Source: Halanaerobiales bacterium
GTDB lineage: Bacteria > Bacillota > Halanaerobiia > Halanaerobiales > DTU029
Length of the DNA stretch: 63,899 bases
Assembly: GCA_029981855.1 (NCBI GenBank)
Contig: JARRCS010000016.1
Span: 1 to 63,899 of the forward strand
Direction: 5' to 3'
The translations under genes were made by a program, and so were the position numbers. A model generated the notes under the pieces. The model ran no database searches, had not been told where the DNA came from, and saw only the letters and a program-made list of their open reading frames with translations. Each line of letters starts with the position of its first letter. Within the stretch, counting starts at the first letter, position 1. Of the stretch, positions 35,219-42,694 are shown in pieces.

Positions 35219-35322
35219 TTATTTTTTATCCAGTATTAAACTTTACTGAAATTATGATATAAGACAAAAGACAATGATACAAGTGCTAAAGTCAATAATT
35301 TCAGACTTATCCCATCCGATGT

Positions 35323-35351
35323 TTTACTTTTAGCCTGTTATATGCTATAAT
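35323..35351 (+). promoter_or_regulatory. mgtE promoter (extended -10)
   Basis: TTTACT (35323-35328), 17-bp spacer, TGCTATAAT giving an extended -10 with TATAAT at 35346-35351. Transcription would start just before the M-box. Confidence 0.7.
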
Positions 35352-35374
35352 TATTCCGAACACAATAGAATATA

Positions 35375-35535
35375 CCTCCGTTAGGTGAGGCTTCTATACA
35401 GATATATGCTACTGCCCGGAAACATCGAAAGATGCCAATGGGTTAACAGGTATTACCGGAATAAGGTTTTACCTAATGTAGCTGGATTTAACATAATCCA
35501 AAGCTGTATAGTGCTAAAGCTCAACGAGTGGGGAC
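35375..35535 (+). promoter_or_regulatory. M-box (ykoK) magnesium riboswitch
   Basis: The leader carries the M-box consensus blocks in order: CCTCCGTTAGGTGAGGCTTC, GCTACTGCCCGGAAACATC, AAAGATGCCAATGGGT, TACCTAATGTAGCTGGATTT, and GTGCTAAAGCTCAACGAG. It folds around Mg2+ and, when saturated, favours the terminator at 35563. It precedes the magnesium transporter gene mgtE, the classic M-box target. Confidence 0.95.
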
Positions 35536-35562
35536 CGATCTTCCAGTATGATTAATACTAGA

Positions 35563-35595
35563 CCTTTCCACTCGTATGGAAAGGTTTTTTTATTT
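35563..35595 (+). terminator. M-box expression-platform terminator
   Basis: Stem CCTTTCCA / TGGAAAGG with loop CTCGTA, followed by TTTTTTTATTTT. The upstream CGAGTGG (about 35525) can pair with CCACTCG in the stem, giving an antiterminator alternative. Confidence 0.9.
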
Positions 35596-35628
35596 TGTTC
35601 AAAATATGTTTATGAAAGGGGTGGTAGG

Positions 35629-35742
35629 ATGGACGCGGACCCTGACGATTTAAAAGTAAAAAATACAATTGAACTTCAGCAAAGGGATAGTGTTATTCTG
35701 CTACCCCGGAGTCAATATTCTCCCGGGGTAATCTTCCAGTGA
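35629..35742 (+). CDS. Acidic leader ORF upstream of mgtE
   Basis: 37 codons starting ATG at 35629 after AAGGGGTGG: MDADPDDLKVKNTIELQQRD, then 17 more ending in VIFQ and TGA, 34 bp before mgtE. The N-terminus is Asp/Pro rich, a property shared with enterobacterial mgtL-type leaders whose Asp/Glu/Pro runs destabilise ribosomes at low Mg2+. A GC-rich hairpin TACCCCGG/CCGGGGTA (35702-35730) lies in its 3' end. Coding status is a hypothesis from start, RBS and position. Confidence 0.4.
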   Translation: MDADPDDLKVKNTIELQQRDSVILLPRSQYSPGVIFQ

Positions 35743-35776
35743 ATAATTGTGATACTAAAATGTAAGGAGGGGGAGT

Positions 35777-37117
35777 ATGACAAGAGAATTAATGGAACTT
35801 ATAGACAATAGAAAAATTTCAATTGCAAAGGATCAACTAAAAAAAATGCAGGCAGTAGATATTGCAGAAATAATAAATGAAATGGACGGGAAAAACAGCT
35901 TGCTAACGTTTAGGTTACTCTCAAAAGAAGTGGCAACAGAAACATTTTCATACCTGTCTAGAGACAAACAGGCTGAATTATCTATATTGATTAATGAAAA
36001 TGAACTAAAGGATATTATTGAAGATTTACATTTTGATGATATGATAGATTATCTTGAAGAAATGCCTGCCAACGTAGTAAAAAAGATATTGAAAAATACA
36101 AGCGATGTTGAAAGAAAACTAATAAATCAGTTTCTGAATTACCCGGATAACTCTGCAGGAAGTATTATGACAATAGAATACGTAGATTTAAAAGCTGGTA
36201 TGACAGTTGGTGAGGCACTGAAACATGTACGCAAGACTGCCCCTGATAAAGAAACTATATATACATGCTATGTTATTGATAGTACAAGGATTCTGGAAGG
36301 CATTATATCCTTAAAAAGCCTTGTACTGGCTGATCCACAGAAGAAAGTAAAAGATGTAATGAAAACAAACTTCATAAGTGTTAACACATATAGCGACCAG
36401 GAAGAAGTAGCAGCACTTTTTAAAAAATATGATTTATTATCAGTACCGGTGGTAGACCAGGAAAACAGGCTTGTGGGAATTATTACAATAGACGATATTG
36501 TTGACGTTATAGATGAAGAAAATACTGAAGACTTTCATAAGATGGCTGCAATTCAGCCCTCGGATGAATTGTATCTATCTGCTAGTATTTTTAGCCTTGC
36601 CCGGAAAAGAATACAGTGGCTGCTTATCTTAATGGTGTCTGCCACAATATCAGGCTATATAATCCGTAAATATGAGGCAGTTCTTCAATCGATGGTCGTG
36701 CTTGCAGCCTTTATGCCAATGCTAATGGATACAGGGGGAAACGCGGGGTCTCAGTCCTCTACTCTGGTTATCCGTGGTCTTGCCCTGGGAGAAATTAAGC
36801 TTAAAGATTTTCTTAAAGTTATATGGAAAGAGATAAGGGTTAGCCTGCTTGTAGGTACTGCACTGGGTCTAATTAATTTTATACGGATATTGTATATTGA
36901 AAGTAGTAGTATACAGGTAGCTCTTACCGTATCAATAACCTTAGTAGTAACTATTGTTGTAGCAAAAGTATTAGGTGGAATACTGCCCCTTATAGCCAAG
37001 AGTCTAAAAATCGACCCTGCAATTATGGCCAGCCCACTCATTACAACAATAGTAGATGCCGCAGCCCTAATTACTTACTTTAGAACTGCTTCATGGATAA
37101 TAGGTATGAGCTTTTAA
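35777..37117 (+). CDS. mgtE: Magnesium transporter MgtE
   Basis: 446 residues with the MgtE order: N-terminal superhelical domain (about 1-125), two CBS domains (about 130-250; DVMKTNFISVNTY, VDQENRLVGIITIDDIVDVID), a connecting helix, and five membrane helices from about 280 with PMLMDTGGNAGSQSSTLVIRG, the Mg2+ pore region. Channel closing is controlled by Mg2+ binding to the N/CBS domains; expression is controlled by the M-box upstream. RBS AAGGAGGGGGAG. Confidence 0.96.
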   Translation: MTRELMELIDNRKISIAKDQLKKMQAVDIAEIINEMDGKNSLLTFRLLSKEVATETFSYLSRDKQAELSILINENELKDIIEDLHFDDMIDYLEEMPANVVKKILKNTSDVERKLINQFLNYPDNSAGSIMTIEYVDLKAGMTVGEALKHVRKTAPDKETIYTCYVIDSTRILEGIISLKSLVLADPQKKVKDVMKTNFISVNTYSDQEEVAALFKKYDLLSVPVVDQENRLVGIITIDDIVDVIDEENTEDFHKMAAIQPSDELYLSASIFSLARKRIQWLLILMVSATISGYIIRKYEAVLQSMVVLAAFMPMLMDTGGNAGSQSSTLVIRGLALGEIKLKDFLKVIWKEIRVSLLVGTALGLINFIRILYIESSSIQVALTVSITLVVTIVVAKVLGGILPLIAKSLKIDPAIMASPLITTIVDAAALITYFRTASWIIGMSF

Positions 37118-37278
37118 ATCAAAAGAATAAAAGTTACCATTTCAGGCTAATTTTTATTGATCAGGCATTTGTAAAAAATAGATAGACTGGACCTTGAAAA
37201 ATATAGTAAAATAGTTATATTTACTGTATTTTGTTACTGTAGTTTTTTGAGAAGAGCGATATATATATATATATATAA

Positions 37279-37306
37279 ACCCCCGGGATAACCGGGGGTC
37301 CTTTTA
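37279..37306. terminator. Hairpin between mgtE and pckA
   Basis: 8-bp stem ACCCCCGG / CCGGGGGT with a 5-base loop, followed by CCTTTTAT on the plus strand. It lies in the convergent gap and can serve both genes. An (AT)9 run directly precedes it (37259-37277). Confidence 0.65.
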
Positions 37307-37324
37307 TAGGAGCATTATTTGCTT

Positions 37325-38983
37325 TTAAAGCGGGTCGATAACCTCATCAAGATTCTCTATTTCTGTTACAACCTTCTTGATAGCCTCAAGGGCATCTTCC
37401 GGCAGCTGGTCAAGGCCGCCTCTTTCTGTCTTTCTTGATTCAATAAAGGCTACTCTGTCTTCCATTCTAGCCTTAAACTGTTTTAAATAGTTTTCATCTG
37501 TAAAATCAGGCTCATAACCCTCGATCTCCATAATTTCAAGATCGGAGAAGTTTGCCCATTGCTTGAACTCGGCCCGTCCTTCAATGATTGCTTCAATTAC
37601 TCCCAGGGTTACTGCAGGTGTGATATTCTTGCCCATAAACTCACCGGTATTAAGGATATAACAATCAATGCCGGTATCAAATAGGGCCTTAAACTTCATA
37701 TAGTCGTCCTTCAGTGGATAGGTCCTGAAGGGGTTAGCATAGGGCTCAACAACCAGGGCATTGGGATCAACACCCTCAGGCAATCTCTCGGCAGAAGTCC
37801 TCTTGGTAGCCAGGGTTGCTCCCATGGCAGAAGCCAGAGAAGAACCGTTGATTTTAACAACCGGAGGCAAAGTGGGGTCCTTCATTAACCAGAAGACTGC
37901 ATCTGCCTTTTCTTCAATCTTATCGACCCGGTTAGGCGACCAGAGTTTGGACTTTACAGCCCGGCCGTTACCATTTCGGATATCCTCGGTAACCAGAACC
38001 ACATTGCCATCCTGATCAACAGTTGCCCCGGTGTTCTGAGCAGTCAAAATATATTTGTTATCTTCAGAGGCCATGGGATAGTCCTGAGTCTTATCAAAAT
38101 AGGCAGGCTCCAGGGCAATAGATGAACCATCTTCAACATTGATGATGAAGGCATCATCATGCAGAACGGTTACGTCATACTTACCACCATGTTTTGCATG
38201 GGTGATGGTTGATTTTCCTGAACCGGAGAGCCCAAAAACAGCTACAACATAATTCTTATCCTCGAGATTGTAGCGTTTCAATCCTCCATGACAGCAGGCG
38301 TAGCCATTCCTGTTGGCAGTACCCCAGGCTAAAGTCAAAGTACCCTTCTTGTGCTCACCGAAATAGCGCATACCCAGCAGGGCAGCAACATTATGCTCCG
38401 GATCAAAGAAGGTTAATCCCAGCGGATGATCGGGATGTTTCCAGTCAGGGTCGGAGAAAATATAGATATCGCCTTCATTTTCAAGTTTAGTTGAGTTTTC
38501 ATACATATTATAGTAGAACTCATTGATATACTGGAAGTTCAGCAACCAGGAGAGGGCAATATTCTCGTGATTCTCCGGAATTAAAAGGTGTAACTTAACC
38601 ATAAAATCCTCGTGTAAGCCCGCATAGGCCTGACAGTGATACATCTTTCTATAACGGGTATCATAGATGGCCTCCCTTATTTTGGCGGCATAATCATCAA
38701 GTTCAACTCCCGGCTCGCCGACAATCCGCCGGGCTGCTGCACAGCGGCCCTTAACCGCACCATCGTTAAAAAGAAGAACAGTAGCATCCTGGGGCAATCC
38801 CAGTTTTTCAGGCTGATAGATGGGCATATCTGTCACTATTGTCCCCGGGCTTTCTTTGGCCAGTCTATAGGCCTCAGACGGGGTATCCAGACGAACCACA
38901 TTATTCCTGTAAAAAGCGGTCTCAACCGTTGTTCTTATTCTTGAAAGGATCTCTTTTTTCTCAAATCTTTCTATAGTTGACAC
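37325..38983 (-). CDS. pckA: Phosphoenolpyruvate carboxykinase (ATP)
   Basis: 552 residues. Interconverts oxaloacetate + ATP with PEP + CO2 + ADP. Nucleotide loop GLSGSGKSTITHAKHG, metal-binding LHDDAFIIN, and DFTD-type C-terminal region are visible. The enzyme is at the end of a minus-strand run with oxaloacetate decarboxylase subunits and PPDK. In anaerobes it may run toward oxaloacetate, making ATP, or toward PEP for gluconeogenesis. Confidence 0.95.
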   Translation of the reverse strand: MSTIERFEKKEILSRIRTTVETAFYRNNVVRLDTPSEAYRLAKESPGTIVTDMPIYQPEKLGLPQDATVLLFNDGAVKGRCAAARRIVGEPGVELDDYAAKIREAIYDTRYRKMYHCQAYAGLHEDFMVKLHLLIPENHENIALSWLLNFQYINEFYYNMYENSTKLENEGDIYIFSDPDWKHPDHPLGLTFFDPEHNVAALLGMRYFGEHKKGTLTLAWGTANRNGYACCHGGLKRYNLEDKNYVVAVFGLSGSGKSTITHAKHGGKYDVTVLHDDAFIINVEDGSSIALEPAYFDKTQDYPMASEDNKYILTAQNTGATVDQDGNVVLVTEDIRNGNGRAVKSKLWSPNRVDKIEEKADAVFWLMKDPTLPPVVKINGSSLASAMGATLATKRTSAERLPEGVDPNALVVEPYANPFRTYPLKDDYMKFKALFDTGIDCYILNTGEFMGKNITPAVTLGVIEAIIEGRAEFKQWANFSDLEIMEIEGYEPDFTDENYLKQFKARMEDRVAFIESRKTERGGLDQLPEDALEAIKKVVTEIENLDEVIDPL

Positions 38984-39031
38984 TCTCTACTCACTCCTTT
39001 GTAGTATAATTTTTAGTAAAGTTAATATTTA

Positions 39032-40366
39032 CTATGATTTTCGGTTTTCAAAGAATTTCTCGGCTACTGAAGGGAAAAGGATATAGGAAAGGACATCCTC
39101 TTCCTTTTGATAATAACCCTTACTCTTTAGCTCTTCCCTGGCTTTATCCAGAACCGGTTCCAGATCATCAGCGGGCCTGTGATCAATAACCTCGGCATCC
39201 TTACCTATAATCCTGGCTCTAAAGTCAGGGTCAATCTCTCCGGGTGCTTTACCGTAATAACCCTGGAGATACTTTTTAATCTCCTTGCTGACAACCTTAT
39301 ATCTCTCTCCTGTAGCAACATTAAAAACGGCCTGGGTTCCAACTATCTGACTCATCGGGGTAACCAGAGGTGGGTAACCAAGGTCCTTACGTACCCTCGG
39401 TACTTCTCTTAGTGTTTCCTCCAGCTTGTCAAGCATATTCATCTTCTTCATCTGACTTCTCATATTGGAAATCATGCCACCGGGTATCTGATAGATTAAA
39501 ACCTCAGGGTCAACCTCACCAGGGGCTTTATACTCTTTAAGTCTATCTTTAACGTCTTTAAAATAGCGGTTGATTTCAGAGACTAACTCTATGTCGAGGC
39601 CGGTATCGTACTCGGTTCCGGCAAAGGTAGCAATAATGGTCTCCGTAGCTGGCTGGGAAGTACCTAACGCCAGTGTCGAGAGGGCAGTATCAATTACATC
39701 TACTCCTGCCTCTACTGCTTTAAGATAGGTCATTGCAGCCAACCCACTGGTATAATGGGCATGTAATTGAATTGGGATACTCAATTCCTTCTTTAAAGTA
39801 CCGATTAGTGTTGTGGCTTCATAGGGACGTAATAAACCTGCCATATCCTTAAGGCAGATAGAGTCTGCCCCAATTTCCTGTAGTTTCTTAGCAGTTTCGA
39901 CATAATGGTCTATATCATGTACAGGACTTGTGGTATAAACAACAGTTGCCTGGGCATGGCCGCCATATTCTTTGGTTGCCTCAATCGCTACCTGCATGTT
40001 ACGAACATCATTTAAGGCATCAAAGATACGGAAAATATCTATTCCATTTTTAATGGCCAGTCTGACAAATTCCCTGACCGCATCATCGGGATAGTGCTTA
40101 TACCCTACTATATTCTGGCCTCTTAGAAGCATTTGAAATGGTGTGTTAGGCATCTTATCCTTAAGTTTTCTGACTCTGAGCCAGGGGTCTTCATTTAAAT
40201 ACCTCATAGCACTGTCAAAGGTAGCCCCACCCCACATCTCTACAGAATGATAACCAACCTTATCAATTTTTTCAGCAACAGGCAACATATCGTCAGTAGA
40301 CATCCGGGTTGCCAGCAGGGATTGATGGGCATCCCTTAAAATAGTCTCAGTGATTGCAATTCCCAT
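39032..40366 (-). CDS. Oxaloacetate decarboxylase alpha / pyruvate carboxylase B-type carboxyltransferase
   Basis: 444 residues. DRE-TIM-type carboxyltransferase with TETILRDAHQSLLATR (metal Asp), ICLKDMAGLL (catalytic Lys) and the HAHYTSG metal histidines. It lacks a C-terminal biotinyl domain, which is supplied by the separate carrier at 41642-42016. With the membrane beta subunit and gamma subunit nearby it transfers CO2 from oxaloacetate to biotin in a Na+-pumping decarboxylase. No biotin carboxylase gene is adjacent, which argues against a pyruvate carboxylase role. Confidence 0.88.
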   Translation of the reverse strand: MGIAITETILRDAHQSLLATRMSTDDMLPVAEKIDKVGYHSVEMWGGATFDSAMRYLNEDPWLRVRKLKDKMPNTPFQMLLRGQNIVGYKHYPDDAVREFVRLAIKNGIDIFRIFDALNDVRNMQVAIEATKEYGGHAQATVVYTTSPVHDIDHYVETAKKLQEIGADSICLKDMAGLLRPYEATTLIGTLKKELSIPIQLHAHYTSGLAAMTYLKAVEAGVDVIDTALSTLALGTSQPATETIIATFAGTEYDTGLDIELVSEINRYFKDVKDRLKEYKAPGEVDPEVLIYQIPGGMISNMRSQMKKMNMLDKLEETLREVPRVRKDLGYPPLVTPMSQIVGTQAVFNVATGERYKVVSKEIKKYLQGYYGKAPGEIDPDFRARIIGKDAEVIDHRPADDLEPVLDKAREELKSKGYYQKEEDVLSYILFPSVAEKFFENRKS

Positions 40367-40463
40367 ATTTTCACTCCCTTTTCACAATTAATTTCTAAAA
40401 AAGGTCTCTTCATTATCATCTTTATACTTAACCAGTAAATTAATACTTCACTTTCGTTCGGTA

Positions 40464-40497
40464 ATAACCGTAAATAGATCTTGAAGAGGATGTTTTA
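40464..40497 (-). repeat. Dispersed 3'-end repeat, copy 1
   Basis: Just after the oadB stop codon. Minus strand AAAACATCCTCTTCAAGATC followed by TATTTACGGTTAT; related to 45599-45630 and 56671-56702. Confidence 0.5.
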
Positions 40498-40499
40498 TT

Positions 40500-41612
40500 C
40501 TACCCCAGCATAGATAGCAAGGTACCGGCAGCAATAGCAGAACCAATAACCCCGGCTACATTCGGTCCCATGGCATGCATCAAGAGGAAATTACGGGGAT
40601 TCTCTTCCTGGCCAACCTTCTGAGATACCCTGGCAGCCATCGGTACAGCAGAAACACCCGCTGAACCGATCAGGGGGTTAACCTTACCACCACTCAGTTT
40701 ATACATTAATTTTCCGAAGAGAACTCCGGCTGAAGTTCCGATAGCAAAAGCCACCAGACCAAGGACAATTATCTTGATGGTACTGAGACTTAAAAAGCTC
40801 TCGGCATTAGCGGTAGCACCTACCGTCAGCCCCAGAAAGATGGTTACAATATTAATCAGTTCATTCTGAGCGGTCTTGGATAGGCGCTCAACTACCCCCG
40901 ACTCCCGCATCAGGTTTCCTAGCATTAAGGAACCGATTAAAGCTCCGGCTGAAGGTAGGAGTAAAACCGTTAATATGGTTACCACAATCGGAAAGAGTAT
41001 CTTTTCTAATCTAGAGACCGGTCTGAGCTGCTCCATCTTGACCTGCCTCTCCTCTTTAGTAGTTAAGGCCTTCATAATCGGCGGTTGAATAATCGGCACC
41101 AGAGCCATATAGGAATAGGCAGCAATGGCTATCGGACCAAGTAATTCAGGAGCAAGTTTGGAAGTAAGAAAGATAGCGGTCGGCCCATCAGCCCCGCCTA
41201 TGATGCCGATCGCACCGGCCTGGGGTAAAGTAAACCCGAGGATTAAAGATCCGATAAAGGTAATATATATACCAAACTGGGCAGCTGCACCGAGGAGAAG
41301 GCTTTTAGGATTGGCGATCAGGGGACCAAAATCCGTCATTGCCCCTATACCCATAAAGATTAAAGGGGGGTAAATCCCCAGTTTAACACCTTGATATATC
41401 CAGTAAAGCAATCCGCCCTTTTCCATTAAATTAGCCAGGGGTAAATTTGCCAGAAGAACACCAAAACCAATAGGTAAAAGAAGAAGTGGTTCATATTCCT
41501 TCTTAATTGCCAGATAAATCAACACACAGGCAATAATAATCATAATAACTTCTTTAAATGTTATATTAGCAAAACCAGTTTCCGCACCAAATTTAACTAT
41601 GCTATCGATCAC
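40500..41612 (-). CDS. oadB: Na+-transporting oxaloacetate decarboxylase beta subunit
   Basis: 370 residues, a nine-to-eleven-helix membrane protein with the family signatures [20 protein letters not shown] and [21 protein letters not shown]. It decarboxylates carboxybiotin on the carrier and pumps Na+ outward. For a halophilic or halotolerant anaerobe this couples oxaloacetate breakdown to the sodium gradient. It could also serve methylmalonyl-CoA or glutaconyl-CoA decarboxylases; the alpha subunit next door favours oxaloacetate. Confidence 0.94.
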   Translation of the reverse strand: MIDSIVKFGAETGFANITFKEVIMIIIACVLIYLAIKKEYEPLLLLPIGFGVLLANLPLANLMEKGGLLYWIYQGVKLGIYPPLIFMGIGAMTDFGPLIANPKSLLLGAAAQFGIYITFIGSLILGFTLPQAGAIGIIGGADGPTAIFLTSKLAPELLGPIAIAAYSYMALVPIIQPPIMKALTTKEERQVKMEQLRPVSRLEKILFPIVVTILTVLLLPSAGALIGSLMLGNLMRESGVVERLSKTAQNELINIVTIFLGLTVGATANAESFLSLSTIKIIVLGLVAFAIGTSAGVLFGKLMYKLSGGKVNPLIGSAGVSAVPMAARVSQKVGQEENPRNFLLMHAMGPNVAGVIGSAIAAGTLLSMLG

Positions 41613-41641
41613 GACATTTTTCCCTCCTCTTCTTCCAATAT

Positions 41642-42016
41642 TTATTCAATAACTGCTAAAAGATCACCTGTATCTACTGATGCTCCTTCTGAAACAAAGA
41701 TTGATTTAACTGTACCAGATACTGGTGCGGTAATCTCATTCTCCATTTTCATTGCTTCAAGTACAAATAAGACATCTCCTTCTGAGACGGAATCTCCTTC
41801 ACTAACTTCAAGGGAAATAGTACCAGGTAGTGGTGCCACAACCTTTTCACCTGTAACATCTCCTGGAGCAGCCGCCGGTTTAGGTGCTGCTTTTTCTACC
41901 GGCTTCTCTACCTTAGTTTCCGTCCTGGGTGTTTCTTTTTTTACTACAGCATCTTTAATCTCCTCCACTTCCACCTCATAGGTTTGATCATTAATCCTAA
42001 CTCTAAATTTTTTCAT
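41642..42016 (-). CDS. Biotin carboxyl carrier protein of the decarboxylase
   Basis: 124 residues. A flexible Pro/Ala/Lys linker ([14 protein letters not shown]) leads to a biotinyl domain with the modification site EAMKMEN. Carries carboxybiotin between the alpha and beta subunits. Located between oadB (29 bp) and oadG (51 bp). Confidence 0.93.
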   Translation of the reverse strand: MKKFRVRINDQTYEVEVEEIKDAVVKKETPRTETKVEKPVEKAAPKPAAAPGDVTGEKVVAPLPGTISLEVSEGDSVSEGDVLFVLEAMKMENEITAPVSGTVKSIFVSEGASVDTGDLLAVIE

Positions 42017-42067
42017 AGCTTAAACCCCTTTCATAACAGGATAATATTCTTGATTTAGAAAAAATAT

Positions 42068-42346
42068 CTAATTCACCTGACGAATATTACAGATATACTC
42101 GTTATCATCTAGTATACTGGTCATTACTGCACTGATAGCTAAAACTACCTCTTCTATATCCTCTCCTTCTCTGCCTTTTAACCTTTCACCCTCTTTTATC
42201 TCGGGCAGTGGAGTTTTCACCTCAGTTTCTTCCTTATAGAAAAATGGCTCAAAAAACCTAAGAATTACAGAAAGGAGGAAAAGGGCTAAAAATACTACCC
42301 CCATTCCTATAACAGTTACCTTAAGGCCTTCAGATAAAATCTCCAT
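42068..42346 (-). CDS. oadG: Oxaloacetate decarboxylase gamma-type subunit
   Basis: 92 residues. One membrane helix near the N-terminus (VTVIGMGVVFLALFLLSVIL) and a charged tail, the plan of OadG, which assembles the complex. It is the first gene of the decarboxylase run. The 348-bp gap upstream (42347-42694) holds AT-rich DNA, presumably its promoter, and the ppdK terminator. Confidence 0.82.
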   Translation of the reverse strand: MEILSEGLKVTVIGMGVVFLALFLLSVILRFFEPFFYKEETEVKTPLPEIKEGERLKGREGEDIEEVVLAISAVMTSILDDNEYICNIRQVN

Positions 42347-42632
42347 TATTTAACTTATTACCCCCTTCCCTATGTAATGTATAACTATAAATTGACGCAA
42401 CAGTTATATTCTGCCAACACCTCCTTATATTACTTATGAGTCTTATGTTTGTGAAAAAAATCATTTGCTGTCCTGCTTTCAATTATCCATAATTATATCA
42501 TCTCTTTCAGGGAATTTCAATAAATAATAAATAGTAATTTACTGAATTCCTTTAAATTATAAATATTTATATTAATGTATATTTATGTATATTTATGCAT
42601 TTATCACCAGGTGTTCCTTCCGGATTTTGCAG

Positions 42633-42665
42633 AAAAAAGAGCCCACGCAAATCTGCATGGGCTCT
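42633..42665 (-). terminator. ppdK terminator
   Basis: Stem AGAGCCCA / TGGGCTCT with a 12-base loop; on the minus strand it is followed by six T. Confidence 0.88.
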
Positions 42666-42694
42666 ATTCATACTTTTGCCTTCGCTTCCCGGTT

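Noticed and set aside
35702-35730. Second terminator before mgtE
   Set aside because: The GC-rich hairpin is not followed by a T tract; kept only as a possible leader structure.
37259-37277. (AT)9 microsatellite before the mgtE/pckA hairpin
   Set aside because: Simple repeat in a convergent gap; no sign of phase variation of either gene.
42501-42545. Inverted GGAATTTCA / TGAATTCC in the oadG upstream region
   Set aside because: Imperfect and AT-rich with no promoter alignment; could be chance.
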